From Deltaproteobacteria bacterium (GTDB lineage Bacteria; Desulfobacterota; Deferrimicrobia; Deferrimicrobiales; Deferrimicrobiaceae): a stretch of DNA of 11,821 nt. This document shows, in pieces, positions 1 to 5,230 of the stretch. Each line of letters starts with the position of its first letter. The first letter of the stretch is position 1. The translations under genes were made by a program, and so were the position numbers. Under the pieces are notes generated by a model that did no database searches, was not told the DNA's origin, and saw only the letters and a list, made by a program, of their open reading frames with translations. The DNA lies in the NCBI GenBank assembly GCA_003105225.1, contig PQAK01000093.1, forward strand, positions 1-11,821, in the 5' to 3' direction.

Positions 1-515
1 GGGAAGTGGCATGCCGCGCAGACGGAGGCGTTCGCGGGATCCGTCGTGGAATGGGTGGGTCCCGTCGAAGATCGCCAGGGCTTGGCCGGGTGGGGAGCGT
101 TCACCCCGTGGCAGCTGGAACAGGCGATCCCTGAGCCGCCGCCCGAAAAATTGTTCCCGTGGCAGATCTGGCAGGATGCGAATCCCGAGTTGCCCGGCGC
201 TTTCTTCGCATCCGCGCCATGGGTCGCCGCCAAGGCCCAGCCCGGGACCGTGCCGTGGTGGCATGCCGCGGTAAAGCAGGAGGTCTTGGCGATCCCTCCC
301 GTCAAATCGTCGCCATGGCAGGATTTGCACTGGTCCACGGAGGACACGGCCAAGGCCGGGTGCGTCGTGATGAAGTTCGTCGAGTGGTTCCCGCTGGAAT
401 CGACGAGGGCGACGCCCCCCCCGGTGCCGGCGCCGCTGGAGCAGCCGAACACCGTTGCCGCGAGAATCAGCGCCGTCAACAGGCGCAGGGCTCCGAATCT
501 CCTGTTTTCCTTCAT
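1..515 (-). CDS. Multihaem c-type cytochrome lipoprotein, CxxxxCH/CxxCH family (partial, C-terminus off the left edge)
   Basis: Only the first 171 residues are in the window. The N-terminus is a lipoprotein signal: basic residues, a hydrophobic stretch and a VFGC lipobox with Cys25 as the lipidated residue, then a Ser/Gly-rich linker. Five haem c attachment motifs follow: CKSCH (63-67), CFTAACH (80-86, a CX4CH variant), CQICH (115-119), CSSCH (132-136) and CAACH (166-170). Short HG and TH segments between them could supply distal haem ligands. The alternation of CX4CH with CX2CH is typical of multihaem cytochromes in Geobacter-like bacteria. The ATG at 515 is preceded by AAGGAG at good spacing. 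Inferred role: outer-surface or periplasmic electron transfer. Total haem number and partners cannot be seen. The cytochrome class is firm; the physiological role is not. Confidence 0.93.
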   Translation of the reverse strand, partial: MKENRRFGALRLLTALILAATVFGCSSGAGTGGGVALVDSSGNHSTNFITTHPALAVSSVDQCKSCHGDDLTGGIAKTSCFTAACHHGTVPGWALAATHGADAKKAPGNSGFASCQICHGNNFSGGGSGIACSSCHGVNAPHPAKPWRSSTGPTHSTTDPANASVCAACHF

Positions 516-574
516 CCCGTCCGCTCCTTCCGGTGGCGTGTCCGATTGATCGCATCGATGGATTGCAGCGGCAG

Positions 575-615
575 AAAAAATAAGGGACCGTGGGGCCACC
601 CTTCCTTCCGGTCCC
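575..615 (-). terminator. Rho-independent terminator-like hairpin in the leader of the multihaem cytochrome gene
   Basis: Read on the minus strand, GGGACCG (615-609) pairs perfectly with CGGTCCC (590-584) around an 18-base loop that can form a smaller GGG/CCC helix. TTATTTTTT follows immediately (583-575). The hairpin ends about 60 bases upstream of the cytochrome ATG. No gene on this strand lies between it and the plus-strand gene at 1002, so it is either an attenuator in the cytochrome leader or the end of an unrecognised small transcript. Confidence 0.6.
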
Positions 616-915
616 CAGGAAAAGTACTTTTTGTAGTAGAGTGAAAGGACTTGTATGTCGGGCGGGAGAACGCACGCAACGCCGGATCACGGGGATATAC
701 CTTGCCCCGCAAGAAACCCATTCTTCTCCCCCCCCCGATAACTTGTATAGGGGAGGAGATTCAGCAATAATGATGCCGACTCTCAACAAGGATTTCCAAC
801 GGATTAGCCGAAGTTTGAAATCGATGGGACCAACGGCTGAAACGAAGTGAAATACAAACGGATTTTTACTCTTTAAAATATGGCTTTCCTTACTCCCTGC
901 AGGTAGACAACAGCG

Positions 916-944
916 TTGCCGGAGAGGCGGGACGCGGATAAAAA
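916..944 (+). promoter_or_regulatory. Candidate sigma-70 promoter for the haem-DsbC gene
   Basis: TTGCCG (916-921) and TAAAAA (939-944) are separated by 17 bases and each matches the consensus hexamer at four of six positions. This would start transcription about 50 bases before the ATG at 1002. The AT-rich surroundings fit a promoter, but AT-rich DNA gives such matches by chance. Confidence 0.3.
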
Positions 945-1001
945 AGAAAATATGGTAAGAATAGAATAACGGAATTACGATTTCGTGTGACCGGGGGAAG
1001 C

Positions 1002-1829
1002 ATGAAAAGCCTTCTGTTCCGACTTTCTTTGGCTGCATTGCTGCTCGCATCCGCGGGGACCGGCGCCTTTGCCTTCATGAAGGAGGGATACGGCTCCGGC
1101 GAGTGCAAGGACTGCCACAGCCTCACCCGTGAAGAGGCCGGGAAGCTGCTCGCCGGCATCGTCGACAATGTCCTGAACGTCGAGGAGAGCCCGGTGCAGG
1201 GACTCTGGGTGGTGGACATCGTGAAGGGAGGAAGGAAGATCCCCATCTACATCGACTATTCGAAGAAATACGTCCTGAGCGGCCAGGTCCTCCATCTCGG
1301 CACGAAAGCGGACCTCACCGCCGAGAGGATGAGGAAACTGAACGAGGTCAAAGCCGACTTCTCCCGGATCCCCCTGGAAGACGCGCTCGTGGTGGGGAAT
1401 CCGTCCGCGAAGCGCAAGGTTGTCGTGTTCAGCGACCCGGACTGCCATTACTGCGCCATGCTCCACGGGGAGCTGAAGACGGTGATCGAAAAAAAGCCGG
1501 ACGTGGCGTTCTTCGTCAAGCTCTATTCGAGGAACAACGACCCCGCTTCCATGGAGAAGGCGAAATCGATCATCTGCGCGAAGTCCCTGGCGCTGCTGGA
1601 GGGCGCCTATGCGGGGAAGCCCCTTCCCCCGGCGGCTTGCAGGACCGACGCACCGGGCCAGACCCTGAAGCTTGCCGGGCAGCTCAACATCCAGGGGACC
1701 CCTGCGCTCGTACTGCCGGACGGGCGGGTGATGACCGGTTACCGGAAGGCGGACGCGCTGATGGAGCTTCTTGCGGAATCGGCCCCGTCCGGGGCGGGCG
1801 GGGGGAGGAAAGAGGAATCTTCCAGGTAG
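1002..1829 (+). CDS. DsbC/DsbG-like periplasmic thiol:disulfide protein with an N-terminal haem c motif
   Basis: This 275-residue protein has a signal peptide (1-24, ending AFA) and a CKDCH haem c motif at 35-39 just after it. A DsbC-like N-terminal region spans about 45-115 and a thioredoxin-fold domain about 125-258. The redox centre is CHYC (148-151) after a VVVFSDPD strand; the cis-proline is in GTP (Pro234). Cys192 and Cys213 are placed like the structural disulfide of DsbC. Known for the family: isomerisation or reduction of wrong disulfides in the periplasm, including c-type cytochromes, with electrons from a DsbD/CcdA-type transporter. The start is ATG 1002 behind GGGGGA; a GTG five codons upstream is open but adds nothing to the signal peptide. 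The covalent haem is inferred from the motif. Context: transcribed away from the multihaem cytochrome gene, with a CcdA and a TlpA-like protein encoded 6-7 kb away. Confidence 0.9.
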   Translation: MKSLLFRLSLAALLLASAGTGAFAFMKEGYGSGECKDCHSLTREEAGKLLAGIVDNVLNVEESPVQGLWVVDIVKGGRKIPIYIDYSKKYVLSGQVLHLGTKADLTAERMRKLNEVKADFSRIPLEDALVVGNPSAKRKVVVFSDPDCHYCAMLHGELKTVIEKKPDVAFFVKLYSRNNDPASMEKAKSIICAKSLALLEGAYAGKPLPPAACRTDAPGQTLKLAGQLNIQGTPALVLPDGRVMTGYRKADALMELLAESAPSGAGGGRKEESSR

Positions 1830-1839
1830 GAGATCCTCT
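1811..1839. terminator. Hairpin shared by convergent gene ends
   Basis: AGAGGA plus TC (1811-1816, 1818-1819) pairs with GATCCTCT (1832-1839), with one bulged A at 1817 and a 12-base loop. It spans the TAG stop of the haem-DsbC gene and touches the TGA stop of the convergent receiver gene. Only 9 bp lie between the two genes, so termination in both directions would have to occur here. No T-run follows, so a terminator role is uncertain. Confidence 0.35.
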
Positions 1840-2249
1840 CACGTCATGTTGGCGGTCGCTTCGGGGGAACCGAAGATCGTCAGGATATGGTCCGTAAGCT
1901 CCTCGGGCAGGAACGGCTTTTCGATCACCGCTTCACACCCCTTGTTTTTCAGTTCCTCGACCAGTTCCGCGCTCAGATAACTGGTGATGGCGAAGACCGG
2001 GACCGGGATCCCGCTGAGCCGTATGGCATCGATCAGTTCCGATCCGGTCATCTCGGGCATGCGGATATCGGTGACCAGCAGATCGAACGGCTCTTCCGCC
2101 GAGCACGCTTCCAGGAACAGCTTCAACGCTTCCTTGCCGTTTTCCGCCACCTTGACCCGGTATCCGGATTTGCGCAGGAAGAGGCTTGCCGTGAAAAGGA
2201 ACCCCTTTTCATCATCCACGAGCAGGATATATTTCCTGTTTTTGCTCAT
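1839..2249 (-). CDS. Stand-alone CheY-like response regulator receiver
   Basis: This 136-residue protein is a single receiver domain with no output domain. The acidic pocket is Asp12-Asp13, the phosphoacceptor Asp61 (in TDIRMP), the switch residue Thr89 (AITS) and the conserved Lys111 (EKPF). All residues needed for Mg2+ binding and phosphorylation are present, so it should act by protein-protein contact or as a phosphotransfer intermediate. The start is taken as the ATG at 2249, which places the first beta strand at residue 7; the frame stays open to a TTG at 2303 but that extension has no family-like sequence. It lies on the same strand as the kinase/regulator/SCO operon, 285 bp downstream of it, and could receive phosphate from that kinase. 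This link is inferred from position only. Confidence 0.92.
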   Translation of the reverse strand: MSKNRKYILLVDDEKGFLFTASLFLRKSGYRVKVAENGKEALKLFLEACSAEEPFDLLVTDIRMPEMTGSELIDAIRLSGIPVPVFAITSYLSAELVEELKNKGCEAVIEKPFLPEELTDHILTIFGSPEATANMT

Positions 2250-2534
2250 ATGGGCATCTTCGCTTTCCCGGGCATCTCCCCGCAGATGACCGTGTCCTTC
2301 CAAGAATGATGCCCATGCTCCAGAAAAATTAAATCTCGTTTGTTTTCAGATGGATACGCGGATGGCATCCAGGCAGGGACTTGCGTCCACGGTGCGACGG
2401 GAAATTCGGACCTGCTTCTCGAAACTAAAAATGCCTGGTTTATCAGTGACTTATGGTGGGCAACCGCCGTCCCGGCGGCAAGAATCGTCACACCGGGGTT
2501 ACCGCCGGCCCGCCGCCCGAAACGGATTGCCGGC
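2250..2534. other. 285 bp intergenic region between the SCO gene and the receiver gene
   Basis: No credible coding sequence. It contains a perfect GC-rich stem-loop, CCGCCG-tcc-CGGCGG (2464-2478), about 60 bp past the SCO stop codon. No T-run follows on the minus strand, so it is at most a weak or Rho-assisted terminator or a processing barrier. The half nearer the receiver gene (about 2320-2455) is more AT-rich and is the likely place for that gene's own promoter. I could not pick out a convincing -35/-10 pair or a GG-N10-GC sigma-54 site. Confidence 0.5.
2464..2478 (-). terminator. Perfect GC-rich stem-loop downstream of the SCO operon
   Basis: A six-base-pair GC-only stem with a three-base loop lies 57 bp beyond the stop codon of the last operon gene. 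There is no U-tract after it, so it may stabilise the 3' end or aid termination rather than be a classical terminator. Confidence 0.3.
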
Positions 2535-3671
2535 TCACTCGCCCATTTCCCTCTTGCCAAGCAGGGTGTCGATCCTCTCGACGATGGCCTCCGGCGGCTG
2601 GTCGCCCGGCACCTTCACCCACCGGCCGGTTTTCACGTCGCCCAGGAGAAGCAGCATCGAGTGTTCCTGGAAGTCGGAGGTATACTGCCCCAGCTTGTAG
2701 GTCACCCAGTCGATCCTGTCCTTCCTCCCCGTCAGGAAGGTCCACCCCGGCCCCGCCTCCCACCGTTCCGCGTATTTCTTGAGCTCCTCCGGCGTATCGT
2801 CCTCCGGGTCGACGCTGATCGATACGAAGTGCACCTTCCGCCCCATCTTTTCGCCCAGCAGGGTTTTCACTTTCGTCAGGTTCGCCATCAGCAGGGGGCA
2901 GACGTCCATGCAGCTGGTATAGATGAAGCTGACGACGACCGTCCTGCCTTTCAGGACGTCGGTGTAGAAGCGCACTTCCCTGCCGTCCTGGTCCACGAGC
3001 GGAAGGTCGGTGAAGTAGCTTCGCTGCTCTTCCTCGCTCCGCCGCAAGGGGACGCGCCGCGCAGCGGCAAGCTCGTTCACCTTCGCCAACAGGAGCTCCG
3101 CCGAGGGGAACCCGTAATACCGCGTCCATTCGCCCTTCCGCGCGTCGCCGACGAGAATCATCGCGGGATGGCGGGTGAAGTCCGCCGTGTACGCGCCGAG
3201 GCTTTTGAGCACCGGTGCGATGCTGTCCGTTTTTCCCGTCAGGAAGGTCCAGCCCCGGCGGGCGTGGAACCGTTCCGCATACTCCTTGAGGCGCGGCGGA
3301 ATGTCGGTCGCGGGATCGACGGTCACCGATACCAGGGAAACTTCCTTCCCCAGGCGCTCCCCCAGCGAATCCTGGAGGTCGGCCATGACGGCGGAAAGGA
3401 TCGGGCAGACCAGCCCGCAGCTCGTATAGAAGACATCGAGGACGACGATGCGGTCGCCGAGGACGTCGCTGCGGAATTTCACGTTTCCGCCGTCCTGGTC
3501 GAGGAGCTCCACGTCGGGGGCCTGGAGGACCACGGGGCGGGCATCCGCCACCGGCGGTTTCTCCCCGCCCGCGGGGGGCTCGGGACTTCCTTCCGGGCGG
3601 GCGAACGCAGGGCCCGCGAAAAGCGACGCGGCCAGGAATCCCAGGACGACGATTCTTGCCGGATGCCTCAT
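2535..3671 (-). CDS. Tandem-domain SCO1/SenC/PrrC-type copper chaperone or thiol-disulfide protein
   Basis: This 378-residue protein has a signal peptide (1-24, ending AFA), a Pro-rich linker (25-45) and two full SCO domains. Domain 1 (about 50-200) carries CGLVCP (Cys85, Cys89) and His168; domain 2 (about 218-372) carries CMDVCP (Cys254, Cys258) and His337. Each therefore keeps the CxxxC-plus-His copper site of the family, and each has the characteristic SVTVDP/SISVDP and GWTFLTG segments. Known SCO proteins are about 200 residues with one domain; they deliver copper to, or reduce, the CuA site of cytochrome oxidase and in some bacteria act in redox signalling. The ATG at 3671 follows an AAGGAGGTGA Shine-Dalgarno sequence. 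The frame stays open upstream, but that part lies inside the regulator gene. It is the last gene of the kinase/regulator operon, 74 bp after the regulator stop. No oxidase gene is in the window, so the target is unknown. Confidence 0.93.
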   Translation of the reverse strand: MRHPARIVVLGFLAASLFAGPAFARPEGSPEPPAGGEKPPVADARPVVLQAPDVELLDQDGGNVKFRSDVLGDRIVVLDVFYTSCGLVCPILSAVMADLQDSLGERLGKEVSLVSVTVDPATDIPPRLKEYAERFHARRGWTFLTGKTDSIAPVLKSLGAYTADFTRHPAMILVGDARKGEWTRYYGFPSAELLLAKVNELAAARRVPLRRSEEEQRSYFTDLPLVDQDGREVRFYTDVLKGRTVVVSFIYTSCMDVCPLLMANLTKVKTLLGEKMGRKVHFVSISVDPEDDTPEELKKYAERWEAGPGWTFLTGRKDRIDWVTYKLGQYTSDFQEHSMLLLLGDVKTGRWVKVPGDQPPEAIVERIDTLLGKREMGE

Positions 3672-3675
3672 GCCG

Positions 3676-3685
3676 TCACCTCCTT
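3676..3685 (-). promoter_or_regulatory. Very strong ribosome binding site of the tandem SCO gene
   Basis: AAGGAGGTGA matches the full ten-base anti-Shine-Dalgarno complement of 16S rRNA, with the GGAGG core seven bases from the ATG. The kinase and regulator genes in the same operon have weak sites, so the SCO protein should be made at a much higher level. The site also fixes the start codon. Confidence 0.75.
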
Positions 3686-3745
3686 CCGCCGGCATGCGCG
3701 CGGGGGTTGCGGCGATCCCGCGGACCCCGCGATGCGGCGGCCCCT

Positions 3746-5230
3746 TTACGAGGAAGGCTTGCCGGCCTTCGCCCCCCGCGCGAGCCTTTTGTTGAGGGCC
3801 TGACGGGTGAGGCCGAGAAGGGTGGCGGCGATCCCCTGGTTGTTCTTGGCGCGGCGCAGCGCCTCCGCAACCAGGTATTCCTCCGCCTCGTTCAGCGTGG
3901 GAAAACCGCCGGAAAAAACGAACGGGACCTTCCCGCCCTCGGCCGGCGCGGATACCGGATCCGCCGGCGGCGCGTGATCCCCCATCGCTTTCTTGAAACT
4001 GTCGAGCGGCAGGATCCCCGACCGGTGCTGCGCCACGGCGTCGAACGCCATCGTCTTCAGCTCGCGGAGGTTCCCCGGGAAGGGATACGTGGAAAGCAGC
4101 GTGTACAGCTCGGGCGGCACGGTCGGTTTCTTCTTCTGGAGCGAATTCGCCGCATCCTCCAGAAAATGGTCGGCGAGCAGGACCAGGTCCCCCGCGCGCT
4201 CGCGCAATGCGGGAATGTGCACGTGGTGGGTGGAGAGACGATAGTACAGGTCCCGGCGGAACCTTCCCTGCGACACGAGCTCCTTCACGTTGTAATGGGT
4301 GGCGCAGACCACCCGCGCTTCGCTCCGCGACGGCGCGTCCGACCCGAGAGGATAGTATTCCTTCTCCTCGATCAGCCGCAGCAGCTTGACCTGGGAGGTT
4401 TCCTTCATGTCGCCGATCTCGTCCAGGAACAGCGTGCCGCCGGACGCCTGCGCGACCAGCCCCTCCCGGGCCTGTTCGGCCCCGGTGTAGGCGCCCCGCT
4501 TGTGCCCGAACAGCGTGTCCGAAAAGACGGTGTCGTCCAGCCCCGCCACGTTCACGGCGACGAAGGTGCCCTTGCGCCCCGACAGTTCGTGCACCGCCCG
4601 GGAGAACAGCTCCTTCCCGACGCCCGTCTCCCCGGTGATCAGCACCGGCTGCCCGGAGGGGGCGATCGCCTCCACGTATTTGAAGATGGACCGCATCTTC
4701 GGGCAATCCGTCAGGATCGCCGAAAACGCGTCGGCGTTGACGACCACGGGGGACAGGAGGTGCTGCCGGAGGGAGGAGACCTCATCCTGCAGGCTGCTCA
4801 TCTCCAGGGCCCGTTTCACGGAGGACACGAACCGTGCGCTTTCGACGGGCTTGACGAGATAGTCGAACGCGCCGGCCTTCATGCAGCTCACCGCGATGTC
4901 CACCTCGTTCCTGCCGGTCATGACGATGACGGGGAGGTGCGGATGGTCCCTGCGGATCTCCTCCAGCAGCTTGGTCCCCGGCAGGTGGGGCATGGTGAGG
5001 TCCAGAACGATCACGCCGACCTCCGTCACCGCCAGCAGCGGGAGAACCTGGCGGCTGTCGCTTTCGGTCAGGACGGTCGGGATGCCGGCGGAGCGGAGGG
5101 TCAGGCTTGCGGAGCGCAGCAATCCCGCCTCGTCGTCGACCAGGAGCACGACGCCGCCCCCCGCGAACGGCCGCTCCGGAATTTCAGCGGTAGAGGGCAT
5201 CGATCCGGCTTTCGGCTTCCGGAACGTCAT
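3746..5230 (-). CDS. Sigma-54-dependent response regulator, NtrC/AtoC type
   Basis: This 494-residue protein has an N-terminal receiver (about 27-145): Asp32-Asp33, phosphoacceptor Asp77, Thr105 and Lys127. The AAA+ domain (about 165-400) has Walker A GETGVGKE (200-207), the sigma-54 contact loop as GAYTGA (246-251) and Walker B TLFLDEIGD (266-274). A Fis-type helix-turn-helix is at the C-terminus (about 455-487). It should bind enhancer sites and open sigma-54 promoters after phosphorylation. The Tyr in GAYTGA is a conservative change from the usual Phe. The ATG at 5230 overlaps the kinase gene by 47 bp; an internal ATG at 5200 would give a 17 bp overlap, and both have weak ribosome sites. 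The overlap indicates co-translation with the kinase, which is then its likely partner. No clear sigma-54 promoter was found by eye, so its targets are open. Confidence 0.95.
   Translation of the reverse strand: MTFRKPKAGSMPSTAEIPERPFAGGGVVLLVDDEAGLLRSASLTLRSAGIPTVLTESDSRQVLPLLAVTEVGVIVLDLTMPHLPGTKLLEEIRRDHPHLPVIVMTGRNEVDIAVSCMKAGAFDYLVKPVESARFVSSVKRALEMSSLQDEVSSLRQHLLSPVVVNADAFSAILTDCPKMRSIFKYVEAIAPSGQPVLITGETGVGKELFSRAVHELSGRKGTFVAVNVAGLDDTVFSDTLFGHKRGAYTGAEQAREGLVAQASGGTLFLDEIGDMKETSQVKLLRLIEEKEYYPLGSDAPSRSEARVVCATHYNVKELVSQGRFRRDLYYRLSTHHVHIPALRERAGDLVLLADHFLEDAANSLQKKKPTVPPELYTLLSTYPFPGNLRELKTMAFDAVAQHRSGILPLDSFKKAMGDHAPPADPVSAPAEGGKVPFVFSGGFPTLNEAEEYLVAEALRRAKNNQGIAATLLGLTRQALNKRLARGAKAGKPSS

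Larger units (their letters stand above)
516..1001. other. 486 bp non-coding region between divergent cytochrome and haem-DsbC genes
   Basis: No convincing gene on either strand. It holds the terminator-like hairpin at 575-615, a perfect 12 bp palindrome AAAAGTACTTTT at 620-631, and a nine-C run (728-736) whose CTCCCC end can pair with GGGGAG at 750-755. There are also two imperfect direct repeats starting CCAACGG at 796 and 830 (14 of 18 bases alike, 34 bp apart) and a 5 bp AGCCG/CGGCT inverted repeat (806-810, 834-838). From about 840 to 985 the sequence is markedly more AT-rich than the neighbouring genes, as expected of a promoter zone. I looked for the conserved core of GEMM (c-di-GMP/cAMP-GMP) riboswitches, common before cytochrome genes in Geobacter, and did not find it. 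Confidence 0.6.

Noticed and set aside
48..62. Possible frameshift in the cytochrome gene between the fourth and fifth haem motifs, in the GGGTGGG stretch.
   Set aside because: It came from a mis-copied base on first reading; re-deriving the reverse complement gives one uninterrupted frame through CSSCH and CAACH.
512..850. Small open frames at 512-721 (minus) and 590-850 (plus).
   Set aside because: No ribosome site of note, no recognisable protein features, and they cross the terminator-like hairpin and the C-run.
516..1001. GEMM-type or other known riboswitch in the cytochrome leader.
   Set aside because: The conserved GEMM core segments were not found by eye on either strand, so only the terminator-like hairpin is reported.
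2246..2560. 104-codon minus-strand frame between the SCO and receiver genes.
   Set aside because: It overlaps both neighbouring genes, has no plausible start signal and its sequence is not protein-like.
3672..4706. The SCO reading frame stays open far upstream of its start, suggesting a 723-residue protein.
   Set aside because: The upstream part overlaps the sigma-54 regulator in another frame, has no domain, and the ATG at 3671 has an ideal ribosome site and signal peptide.
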